From assembly GCF_003813775.1 (NCBI RefSeq), contig NZ_RPDH01000001.1, forward strand, positions 186,001 through 250,000: a stretch of 64,000 nucleotides of DNA, in the 5' to 3' direction. Source of the stretch: Chitinophaga lutea. GTDB taxonomy: Bacteria > Bacteroidota > Bacteroidia > Chitinophagales > Chitinophagaceae. Under the pieces are notes generated by a model. The model had not been told where the DNA came from and did no database searches. It saw only the letters and a list, made by a program, of their open reading frames with translations. Positions 1 to 7,988 of the stretch are shown here, piece after piece. The translations under genes and the position numbers were made by a program. The first letter of the stretch is position 1. The number at the start of each line of letters is the position of its first letter.

Positions 1-209
1 CGCGCACTACCAAAAGCGAAAGCCTTGGGGTGTACCTCCGGACGGCAGACGGCAGCTTCCTGATCCGTCCTGCCGGCCGGAATCCCTTTATGGATAATCC
101 ATTGGCCGAGCTGGCCGGCAAATACATCGAAGCCGAAGGCCGGAAAAGCGACTATGTATTTTTCGCCCGCAGGTGGAAGGAAATCACGGAGGAAGAAGCC
201 GGGCTATAA
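1..209 (+). CDS. C-terminal fragment of an unrecognised protein (5' end outside window)
   Basis: An open frame enters from the left edge (first full codon at position 3) and ends at TAA 207-209, giving about 68 residues. It contains a segment resembling LGVYLRTADGSFLIRP and a charged tail ending RRWKEITEEEAGL. I do not recognise a family. The steady codon use and clean stop suggest a real gene end, but the visible part is too short to assign a function. Confidence 0.5.
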   Translation, partial: RTTKSESLGVYLRTADGSFLIRPAGRNPFMDNPLAELAGKYIEAEGRKSDYVFFARRWKEITEEEAGL

Positions 210-343
210 CCCGGAACGAGCCGCTATAAAAGGCTGCGGCGTAATTGTTAACACCCAAATCATCGTGTTCGCTCCACCTGTCCTTATTCCCCTTCCCATC
301 CACGAAACACTTCGTAAATTCGGAGCACAATAAATCTGTCGCT

Positions 344-835
344 ATGATCCGCCATTCTCTCATCCGGCAGGCTGTTATTGTGTTTGCAGTCATTCTGTTG
401 AGCATCCCCCTGCAGGCCGTCAGCCAGCGCACTCCCAGTATTATGCAGCAAAAAACCGCTGCCCTTCTCGGTAAATACCTGATTTCGTTCCGGTCAGACG
501 CCGGCATTCTCCGGTACATCCTGCACATCGACAGCGTGCGGGGCGTATTTTTTTACGGCCGAATGGAAAACGATCTGCGCTACCATCCCAAGCGCCACGA
601 CTTCTGCTACATCAAAGGCGTGCTGGCGGAAAGAAAGGATTATGATTTTGTGATGAAGCCGGTGCTGACGTACGAAAGCAAATACAATCTCTCCTGTGCG
701 CCCTATGAATGGGTGCTGAACAACAAAACGTACTTCCGCCTCGACAAGGATGTGATCAGGGGATATATGCTGGTGGCTAACAGCGCCGAGATGGCGCCGT
801 TCGCGTTTTCGGGCATGCGCCAGCTGCCGCTTTAG
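344..835 (+). CDS. Small secreted protein of unknown function
   Basis: The protein has 164 residues. I chose ATG 344 over an upstream in-frame ATG at 245 because it directly precedes a typical signal peptide (MIRHSLIRQ, then a hydrophobic core and a cleavage-like site after LQAVSQ). The mature part has no domain I recognise; it is rich in aromatic residues (FFYGRMENDLRYHPKRHDF) and has two cysteines. The stop overlaps the stop of the convergent epimerase gene by 2 bp. It is probably periplasmic or outer-membrane associated; function unknown. Confidence 0.7.
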   Translation: MIRHSLIRQAVIVFAVILLSIPLQAVSQRTPSIMQQKTAALLGKYLISFRSDAGILRYILHIDSVRGVFFYGRMENDLRYHPKRHDFCYIKGVLAERKDYDFVMKPVLTYESKYNLSCAPYEWVLNNKTYFRLDKDVIRGYMLVANSAEMAPFAFSGMRQLPL

Positions 836-1851
836 AAAGCCCTGTGCAGCTCTGCGCCCGTGCCGTTGCCTTTGGCGTAATAAATCACGCCGTCGCGAAT
901 CTGCACCCCGTCTGCCGTGTCTTCCGCGAGCAGCAGCGGGCCGTCCATATCCACATAATCGAGGTAAGGCAACAGGTGTGCCACGGCAGAAGTGCCTACG
1001 GTGCTTTCGTTCATGCTGCCCGTCATCACTTTCATGCCCAGCGATTTGGCTTCCAGTATCATTCTGCGGGCAGGCGTGATGCCGCCGCATTTGGTGAGTT
1101 TGATGTTGATGCCGTGGAAATAGCCGTGGCATTTCTGTACGTCCGCCTCCACGATGCAGCTTTCGTCTGCGATGAGCGGCAATGTGGATTCGCTGAAGAC
1201 TTTTTTCATGCCGTCCCAATCTGCCGCGGGCATAGGCTGTTCGATGAATTCCACACCGAGGTTTTTGAAAGCCGCCGCGTTGCGCAGCGTTTCATCCACG
1301 CCCCAGGCACAATTCGCATCCACCCTGAAAGTAGCGGTGGTGTGCTTGCGCAGCTCGGTGATGATGGCGATATCTTCTTTGGTACCCAGTTTGATTTTAT
1401 AAATCGGCCAGGGAAACTCCCGTAATTTTTTGACCATGTTCTCCACCGTATCTATACCGATGGTATAGTCCGTGAGCGGGTTATGCGACGGGTCGAGGCC
1501 CCATACTTCGTAGAGTTTTTTGCCGAGTTTTTTAGCATAAAGGTCATGCGCCGCCAGGTCGAGCGCGCAGAGCGCGAACATATTGTCTGCCAGGCGCGGA
1601 TACATCGCTTCCCAGAAAGCCTCCGGCGTGTCGAGGCGGTAACCTTCGATGAACGCGCGGTGTGCATTGATGGCCTTCATCAGGTCCGGCACGGTGATGT
1701 TGTAATAGGCATTATCGGCCGTCTCTCCCAGCCCGCTGAACCCGTCCTGCTTCAGTTCTGCCACCAGCAGCGGCTGCACGTCCTTGCTTTTCCGGGAAAT
1801 GGTGAAAGTATGCCGGAATCTCAGTTCGAAGGGATATAAAGTCAGCTCCAT
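832..1851 (-). CDS. Dipeptide epimerase (L-Ala-D/L-Glu epimerase type), enolase superfamily
   Basis: This 339-residue protein has the mandelate racemase/muconate lactonizing enzyme layout: an N-terminal capping domain (about 1-110) and a TIM barrel. Visible motifs in order are TIGID, KIKLG (the KxK catalytic lysine), RVDANCAW (first metal Asp), EQPMP (metal Glu), ADES (metal Asp), NIKLTKCGG (second catalytic Lys) and DMDGPLL near the end. The closing DxDGP-type motif is typical of dipeptide epimerases, which act on Ala-Glu-like dipeptides in murein peptide recycling. Exact dipeptide specificity cannot be read from sequence. It is transcribed alone, away from the repeat array upstream. Confidence 0.85.
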   Translation of the reverse strand: MELTLYPFELRFRHTFTISRKSKDVQPLLVAELKQDGFSGLGETADNAYYNITVPDLMKAINAHRAFIEGYRLDTPEAFWEAMYPRLADNMFALCALDLAAHDLYAKKLGKKLYEVWGLDPSHNPLTDYTIGIDTVENMVKKLREFPWPIYKIKLGTKEDIAIITELRKHTTATFRVDANCAWGVDETLRNAAAFKNLGVEFIEQPMPAADWDGMKKVFSESTLPLIADESCIVEADVQKCHGYFHGINIKLTKCGGITPARRMILEAKSLGMKVMTGSMNESTVGTSAVAHLLPYLDYVDMDGPLLLAEDTADGVQIRDGVIYYAKGNGTGAELHRAF

Positions 1852-1980
1852 AGGTTAAATATACAGTGGTATTTATGAATTTCCTACCGGGTGGGCTGAT
1901 GATGGCTGTTCCAGGTAATGCAGCCTACGGTATCCGGGTAGGAGTCTGATTGCCGGCGGGGTTGGGGGGTGTGGCGTGTG

Positions 1981-2575
1981 GTGAGATAAAAGGTAAAATT
2001 ACTTGCGGCATATTTGGTGGCGTTTGTTGGAGATGAAAGGTAAAAAGTGACCGCAGATTATTTGCCCGCAAATTCTGGGCATATGGCGCGCGGTGAGATG
2101 AAAGGTGAAAGCGGTCTGTCGATTAGCTGCCGGCAGGCTTGGGGGATACAGGGCGCGGCGAGATGAGTGGTGAAGCGGCCTGCCACATATGCCTGCCAAT
2201 CACTTGCTGCAAGTTCGGGAGCATATGGGCATGCAGCGAAGATGAAAAGTGAAAGCGGTCTGCCGATAACCTGCCGGCAGGCTCGGGGGATACACGGCGC
2301 GGCGAGATGAGTGGTGAAAGCGGCCTTCAACATATGCCTGCCAATTACTTGCCGCAAGTTCGGGAGCATATGGCATGCGGTGGAGGTGAAAGGTGAAAGC
2401 GGGCCTGCTAATTACCTGCCGGCAGGTTAGAGGGATATAGGGCGCGGTGAGATGAGTGGAGAAGCGGCCTGCCACATATGCCGTGCGGTGAGGATGAAAT
2501 GTAAAACCGGTCTGTCAATTACTTGCGGCTGGTTCGTGGGCATATGGTGTACGGTGGAGACGAGAGATTGAGGTG
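1981..2575. repeat. Degenerate compound tandem repeat, ~143-bp unit made of ~65 + ~79 bp halves
   Basis: The intergenic region between the epimerase start and the malQ stop is filled by an imperfect array. Related half-units beginning with GATGA(A/G).GGTGAA start near 2097, 2162, 2241, 2306, 2384 and 2451, so the full period is about 143-144 bp. One half carries the 12-bp palindrome CCTGCCGGCAGG or a near match; the other carries a CATATGCCTGCCAAT-like segment. More decayed copies extend to about 1981 and 2575. Minus-strand open frames across the array are by-products of the repeat and resemble no protein family. Bases 1852-1980 and 2576-2663 hold nothing I can name. Confidence 0.8.
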
Positions 2576-2663
2576 GCCTGATCAAGAGCCTTACCGGAGA
2601 ATTACGGGCAGGTAATCAGCATACAATAGAAGTGACTGACGATGATGATCCGGCAAATGCAGT

Positions 2664-5114
2664 TTACCGTCCGCTTTCCTTTATCAGTTTTCCGATGAGC
2701 GTGTTCAACCGGTCAGCGCCGCATAACGCTTCGAGCGTGAGCGGCATGCGGTAGCGCCAGTACCAGGGCATCACGGCGGGGTTGTTGATCCTTTCCTGTT
2801 CCGGCGGCAGTTGCGGGAGTGAAGCATCAAGGCTCAACCAGTCCTGTAGCAGCGGAATGCACCACATCGCCTGCGATTGCAGTTGTGCTGCAAGCACCTG
2901 CCGTCCATCGGCAGGGCGCCATTCGCGGAGGGTTGGCATATCGTGGGTGGAAGGTGTGATCACGGAGAGATAAGGCGCATCCGCAGGGCGGCGGCCGGGA
3001 TGTTTGGGCATGTGCTCTACTTCCAGCGACAGGATGCCCAGTTGCCGCATCACACCAGGTACGCTGTGCGGCACCATGCCGAGGTCTTCCCCGCATACCA
3101 GCATGTCCGTGGCCTGTTGCAGCACCGGTAGTTTACGCAGCGCTTCCAGTTCCCACAGTTCATTATGCCGGAAATAAAAAAAGTGTTCGGCCAGTTTTTG
3201 CAGGCGCTGCTGCACGTCCGTATCCAGTGCCTCGAAAGAGCTGGTGCGGTGAAGGTGGAAACGGGGATGATAGCTGCCGGGAGAAGATTCTATCAGCAGC
3301 ACATTGGTGATCAGGCAGAGCAGCCCTTCCGTCACGGATGGTTCCAGCTCCGCATCCAGTACGCCGGTCTGCGTGCGGAAACCTTCCAGCAGCCTGTAGT
3401 GCCCGCCGCCGGAGGGCTCCAGGCAAACGGCCTTCACCGTTACGGCCTGTGCGCCGAACAACCGGTACAGTACCGCATCGGTGATATAAGGTTCGCAGTA
3501 ACGTTCCCGGCTAAACGGGATGCCCCACTGCTGTAATTCATCTTTGGTGAGGGGGAGCGCCGGTTCGAAATATCCCAGTATGCCGTCTTTCGCGTGCCGG
3601 GGGATTTGCCAGATTCGGAAAAACCCGAGAATGTGATCGATGCGGTAAGCGGAAAAATATTGCGCCATATGCCGCAACCGCTGCCTCCACCAGGCATATC
3701 CTTCCGCTTCCATGGCGGGCCAGTTGTAGGTCGGGAAGCCCCAGTTCTGTCCTCTTTCTGCAAATTCATCCGGCGGCGCACCTGCCTGCAACCCGGTATG
3801 GAACAGCCCCGGGAAGGCCGCCACATCCGCGCTTTGCAGGCTTACACCGATAGGCAGGTCGCCCTTTATCGCCACCCCTTTGCTGCGGGCATAGGCTACC
3901 GCCTCACTCAACTGACAATGCAGCTGATACTGCACGAAATAATAAAACGAAGCGTTCTCTTCATTATCGCGTTTGCAACAGAATGAGGCGTAAGGTTGCA
4001 GCCAGTATTCGTTCGCCGCCGCCCATGCGTGAAATGCCGCATCCGGCACGTGTTCCCGGTGCAGCAATCGCAGGCATTGCATTTTATACTGGATGACCGC
4101 TTCATAATCGAGCAGGGCTGCGGCGTTGAGCCGGGATTGCGTGGCGGCATAGCCGGCGTTAAGTAATATGTCCACCGGTGTATTAGCGGCCGTATGTGCT
4201 GCGCTGCCAAAGGCGCCTTTTGATTTCGCTATTGCTTCCTCCACAGCCGGCAGGTGCGCGTACACAGGGTGCAACGCAAAAGCAGAGATCACCGCATAAG
4301 GATAAGAATCCGTCCAGGAGTAATTCACCGTGGTGTCGTTCACCGGCAATAACTGGATCATGCGCAGACCGGTCTGCGCCGCCCAGTCTGCCAGCAGCCG
4401 GATGTCGGCAAACTCCCCTACCCCGCAGCTTCGTTCGGAACGGAGTGAGAACAACGGCACGGCCACGCCGGCTCCTTTCGGCGGCTGATCATAAAAACGG
4501 GTGAACCCGTCCTGTACGATCGTATGCGTACCCGTGATCACCCTGCGGTTCTCGCCGGCTTCGTACCGGCCGGCGCGGAAGTATTTGTATTCGATGTGGC
4601 TGCCCGCGGGTATTTGCAGGGATACGCCGAAATAACCGTCGTTACCGCATTGCAGCTGCACAGCTTTCGTTTCGTTCCAATTGCCTAATGCGGGGATGTT
4701 ACCCATGAGCCATAGCGGCCCTTGGGATAAAGGGGAACGTACTTTGAAGTGGCAGTTACCCGTAGACCTTTGCGATATATTATCTGCCTGTGCATCCTCT
4801 GCACCCGGCTGTGCCATCCGGAACGGCGCGGTCAGCCATACATTCTCCACTGCACCGGGATGCACCCACTCGTCCCGCACGGTCAGGTCATCATTATTCG
4901 TAATGGAAATACGCTTCTCATTTTTTCCCGCCAGCCCGTTCAGCAGGTAATGATAGTGCAGCACAGCGGGCGCTTCCATCTCCAGCTCCACCCACCAGGT
5001 ATTGGCATCGAGGTAAGCCATGGGTAATATGCTCACGGCATCCCCGCAGGTGTACGAAAGATACAGTTGCTCTCCCCAGGCCGATGCATACTGAACGTAG
5101 AAGCGAAGCGTCAT
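2664..5114 (-). CDS. malQ: 4-alpha-glucanotransferase (amylomaltase, GH77, DPE2-like with N-terminal starch-binding domains)
   Basis: This 816-residue protein starts with two CBM20-like starch-binding modules (about 1-110 and 120-225; the second has LWLMGNIPALGNWNETKAV). The GH77 catalytic barrel follows, beginning near GVAVPLFSLRSERSCGVGEF. Catalytic residues are in YRIDHILGFFRIW (nucleophile Asp about 494), CGEDLGM (acid/base Glu about 676) and TPSTHDMPT (Asp about 725). The enzyme transfers alpha-1,4-glucan segments between maltooligosaccharides and glucose or glycogen. The CBM20 pair and the large size match plant DPE2 and many Bacteroidota enzymes rather than the ~500-residue bacterial MalQ. 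It is likely cytosolic because no signal peptide is visible. Confidence 0.92.
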   Translation of the reverse strand: MTLRFYVQYASAWGEQLYLSYTCGDAVSILPMAYLDANTWWVELEMEAPAVLHYHYLLNGLAGKNEKRISITNNDDLTVRDEWVHPGAVENVWLTAPFRMAQPGAEDAQADNISQRSTGNCHFKVRSPLSQGPLWLMGNIPALGNWNETKAVQLQCGNDGYFGVSLQIPAGSHIEYKYFRAGRYEAGENRRVITGTHTIVQDGFTRFYDQPPKGAGVAVPLFSLRSERSCGVGEFADIRLLADWAAQTGLRMIQLLPVNDTTVNYSWTDSYPYAVISAFALHPVYAHLPAVEEAIAKSKGAFGSAAHTAANTPVDILLNAGYAATQSRLNAAALLDYEAVIQYKMQCLRLLHREHVPDAAFHAWAAANEYWLQPYASFCCKRDNEENASFYYFVQYQLHCQLSEAVAYARSKGVAIKGDLPIGVSLQSADVAAFPGLFHTGLQAGAPPDEFAERGQNWGFPTYNWPAMEAEGYAWWRQRLRHMAQYFSAYRIDHILGFFRIWQIPRHAKDGILGYFEPALPLTKDELQQWGIPFSRERYCEPYITDAVLYRLFGAQAVTVKAVCLEPSGGGHYRLLEGFRTQTGVLDAELEPSVTEGLLCLITNVLLIESSPGSYHPRFHLHRTSSFEALDTDVQQRLQKLAEHFFYFRHNELWELEALRKLPVLQQATDMLVCGEDLGMVPHSVPGVMRQLGILSLEVEHMPKHPGRRPADAPYLSVITPSTHDMPTLREWRPADGRQVLAAQLQSQAMWCIPLLQDWLSLDASLPQLPPEQERINNPAVMPWYWRYRMPLTLEALCGADRLNTLIGKLIKESGR

Positions 5115-5128
5115 CCGGGTAAATTACG

Positions 5129-5160
5129 AAAAAAAAGGAAGGTGCATAAACACCTTCCTT
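5129..5160 (-). terminator. Intrinsic terminator of the GH5 gene
   Basis: A perfect 10-bp stem (AAGGAAGGTG/CACCTTCCTT) with a 6-nt loop is followed on the minus strand by a run of T. It lies between the GH5 stop and the malQ start. Confidence 0.75.
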
Positions 5161-5202
5161 CTGATAACCTCCGCGATCCGGAGGACATCTTCCTTCAACC
5201 TT

Positions 5203-7587
5203 TTAATACTTCTGTATTTTTTTCGAGCTGGCTTTGCCCTGTTGTTCCAGTTTCAGGATGTAATTACCCGCAGGTATTTCACCACAACGGAACGGCACGG
5301 TATGTTTACCGGCTGTCAAATGCGAATTCACCAACACCGCAATCATCTTCCCGTTCATATCGAACACCGCGAGCCTGGTTTGCCCGGCTTTCTGCACGGT
5401 GAAGCTCACATTGGTCTGGCTGGAGAACGGATTGGGCGCGGCGGTGAGCCCCAATGCATCTTCCCCGCCCGCATCTTCGGTTTTCGCCATCGCCATAAAC
5501 CCGGCGCCGCTGGAGGTATTGATCTCCACTTCGGTGTAACTGTTCCAGGCATTCACCGTATTGCCATGGCCGAGAATACGCACGTATTTCGCAGACGCGG
5601 GCGTGATGGCGAATGTTTCGAGATTCAGCGAGGTACCGCTGCTTTGCAGACCGGTAGCCGCATTCGTCCAGCTGGTCCCGTCCTGGCTCAGTTGAATATC
5701 GAAGTTGGAGCGGCGTTCATTGCCTTTAAAGAAAGCGATCTGCACATTGTTCACCGTTACGGCCGTGGTGCCCAAACAGAATTGTATCCACTGACCGTCG
5801 CCGCTGGCCGACCAGCGGGTATTCAAATCATTGTCGAGCACATTGGCGGGCACATTACCATCGTCGCCGCTGGCAGTTACGGGCTGGCAACTGGGTGGCG
5901 GCGCAATCTGCACCTGCACTTCGGTGTAGCTGTTCCAGGCATTCACGGTATTGCCATGCCCGAGGATGCGCACGTATCTGGCGGAAGCAGCGGTGAAGGA
6001 GAATGTTTCGAGGTTCAGGGAAGTGCCGCTGCTTTGCAGGCCGGTAGCCGCGTTCGTCCAGCTGGTGCCATCCTGGCTGAGCTGGATATCGAAAATGGAG
6101 CGGCGCTCGTTGCCTTTGTAGAAAGCGATTTTCACGCCGTTCACATTCTGCGCGGTAGCGCCTAAACAAAACTGTATCCATTGCCCGTCGCCACTGGCAG
6201 ACCAGCGGGTGGCCAGGTTATTGTCCAGTACATTGGCCGCTACATTGCCGTCGTCACCGCTGGCAGACACCGGCGTGCAGCCGGGCGTGCCTGTTACGGT
6301 GATGTTGACGGCGGTGGAAGTTTTGGTGCCGCCTGCATTATCGGTGGCCTTGGCGGTAAGACTATAGCTGCCCGCTGCAACACCCGTCCAGGAGAACTCA
6401 TATGGTGTTACGAGGTCTTCCCCGATTTTGTTGGCGCCTTCAAAAAATTCCACTTTGGAAATAGTGCCGTCCGTATCAGCCGCAGTGGCTGTGATGTTCA
6501 CGGTAGCCGGTGCGGTGAAAGTAGCGCCCGCAGCAGGTGACGTAATGCTCACCGTAGGCAACTGGTTACCGCCGCCGGGGAAATCGTCCGCCGGCACAAG
6601 CATTCTTTCCCGTATCCACGCACCGGCAGGTTTCAGGCGCGCGGTGGTCCAGGGTCCGCTGCCGCAGGTACCCGCCAGCCACACGGCGCCGGAGCGGCTG
6701 TCGTCTGAATAGTTCCAGTTACACCAGCTGATTTTTTTCTGCCGCATCAGGTCGATATATTGCTGCGTTCTGGTGAAATCGTTCGCGCCGTCGCCGGAAG
6801 CTTCCTGTGATCCGAACTCGGTTACGAATACCGGCAACCGGTCGGCCGCCCAGCTCAGCTCATTGAGATATTCAGTGCCGTGCGATTTGGCGTAAAAGTG
6901 AAAGGTGTACATAATGTTGGAGAAACTGAGCGGGTTGCTCACGATATCCTGTGCGCTGCGCCCATCGGAAATGCCCATGGAGGCCCAGGCGTGCGTGCCT
7001 ACCAGCACCACCGCATCGCTGTCGATAGCGCGGATAACGGGGATGATCTGGTCTGCATACGTTTTGATGCGCGCCCAGGTAACGCCGTTGGGCTCGTTAC
7101 ATACGTCGTAGATGATGTTGTTCTTGTTTTTGTGCTGGTTCGCGATGGCCGTGAAGAAAGTCTTTGCCCTGGCGAGGTTGTAGTTGGGATCGCCCGGCGT
7201 CAGCTGATGCCAGTCTACCAGCGCATACATCCCGCGCTCAGTGGCCTCTTCGATGAGCCGGTTCACCTGCGCGGTGAAGCCGGCGGGATCTGTTTCATAG
7301 CCGCCCTCCTGTACATACAACGAAATACGAAGCACGTCTGCGCCCCAGTCGTAAGCCAGCGCGTCGAGCGAGGCTTCGGTAAGGCAGTCGCCCCACCCAT
7401 ACCATTGGATGCCATGCGTGCTCATCCCGCGTAACTGAATAGGGTTGCCGTACTGGTTGCACAACTTCAGGCCAATCACCTGCAACTGCCCGTTTTTGGC
7501 AACCGGCGTTTGTGCGAATGCTCCCGTGCCGCAGGTCAACAAACACAACAGGAGCCACAATACTGGAAAGGATACAAGTTTTTTCAT
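5203..7587 (-). CDS. Secreted GH5 glycanase (cellulase-like) with Ig-like, two F5/8-type C domains and T9SS sorting domain
   Basis: ATG 7587 was chosen because it opens a signal peptide (MKKLVSFPVLWLLLCLL, cleavage near AFAQ); an in-frame ATG 36 bp upstream would add 12 residues before it. The mature 794-residue precursor has a GH5 barrel (about 25-310) with the acid/base Glu in DVCNEPNG (about 163) and the nucleophile Glu in VFVTEFGSQE (about 252). It continues with an Ig-like Big_7-type module (about 340-425), two discoidin-type modules (about 435-700) and a C-terminal Por sorting domain (PNPFSSQT ... GNYILKLEQ ... KKIQKY). It should be exported by the type IX system and attack a beta-1,4-glucan or mannan; the substrate is not certain. 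Its tail is almost identical to that of the divergent lyase gene. Confidence 0.9.
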   Translation of the reverse strand: MKKLVSFPVLWLLLCLLTCGTGAFAQTPVAKNGQLQVIGLKLCNQYGNPIQLRGMSTHGIQWYGWGDCLTEASLDALAYDWGADVLRISLYVQEGGYETDPAGFTAQVNRLIEEATERGMYALVDWHQLTPGDPNYNLARAKTFFTAIANQHKNKNNIIYDVCNEPNGVTWARIKTYADQIIPVIRAIDSDAVVLVGTHAWASMGISDGRSAQDIVSNPLSFSNIMYTFHFYAKSHGTEYLNELSWAADRLPVFVTEFGSQEASGDGANDFTRTQQYIDLMRQKKISWCNWNYSDDSRSGAVWLAGTCGSGPWTTARLKPAGAWIRERMLVPADDFPGGGNQLPTVSITSPAAGATFTAPATVNITATAADTDGTISKVEFFEGANKIGEDLVTPYEFSWTGVAAGSYSLTAKATDNAGGTKTSTAVNITVTGTPGCTPVSASGDDGNVAANVLDNNLATRWSASGDGQWIQFCLGATAQNVNGVKIAFYKGNERRSIFDIQLSQDGTSWTNAATGLQSSGTSLNLETFSFTAASARYVRILGHGNTVNAWNSYTEVQVQIAPPPSCQPVTASGDDGNVPANVLDNDLNTRWSASGDGQWIQFCLGTTAVTVNNVQIAFFKGNERRSNFDIQLSQDGTSWTNAATGLQSSGTSLNLETFAITPASAKYVRILGHGNTVNAWNSYTEVEINTSSGAGFMAMAKTEDAGGEDALGLTAAPNPFSSQTNVSFTVQKAGQTRLAVFDMNGKMIAVLVNSHLTAGKHTVPFRCGEIPAGNYILKLEQQGKASSKKIQKY

Positions 7588-7988
7588 AAAGGTTTTATTA
7601 AGGGTTACGAAAGGTGTAAACAATACAATCCCGGCCCGTGTTTACGGGCGTCTGGCGACATTAAAAGTGAGATGAGGTAAAGGTTAAATTGAAAGTCCGG
7701 TCAACAGCTTCATAACGTATCGTCAAAAATCAGGGCTCATACTGATTCATTTTCGCGCTAAAATGCAATCGTTTGCATAAATATAGATAATTTCATACAA
7801 ACGGCGAAAGAACATGAAAAAAATATTTTAAATTCGGAAAGACCAAAATCATTCCACTGTATGAAAACGTATACTATCCTCAGCCTGTAACCGGCTGTCA
7901 GCCTCATTTCCCCGCCATTCCCATATCATATTCCCCGTTACTGAAAAGCTTGATAATCATTGTTAATCACAATTTAAAACCCAATCTC
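7588..7988. other. Divergent intergenic region between two secreted polysaccharide-degrading enzymes
   Basis: This 401-bp AT-rich region carries the control signals for both genes. The clearest element is a 16-bp LacI/GalR-type palindrome at 7763-7778, listed separately. I could not find a full TTG/TAnnTTTG promoter pair for either gene with confidence. Confidence 0.5.
7763..7778. promoter_or_regulatory. Candidate LacI/GalR-family operator
   Basis: ATGCAATCGTTTGCAT is a near-perfect 16-bp inverted repeat with a central CG, the classic layout of LacI-family operators. It lies in the middle of the divergent region between the GH5 and polysaccharide lyase genes, so one regulator could control both. 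No LacI-type gene is in this window, so the regulator would act in trans. Confidence 0.5.

Noticed and set aside
245..343. Extended N-terminus of the small secreted protein
   Set aside because: The ATG at 344 directly starts a signal peptide; the extension is not hydrophobic and looks like leader sequence.
1981..2575. Possible CRISPR array or coding repeats
   Set aside because: Units are long, directly adjacent and decayed, with no unique spacers and no cas genes; the open frames across them only mirror the repeat.
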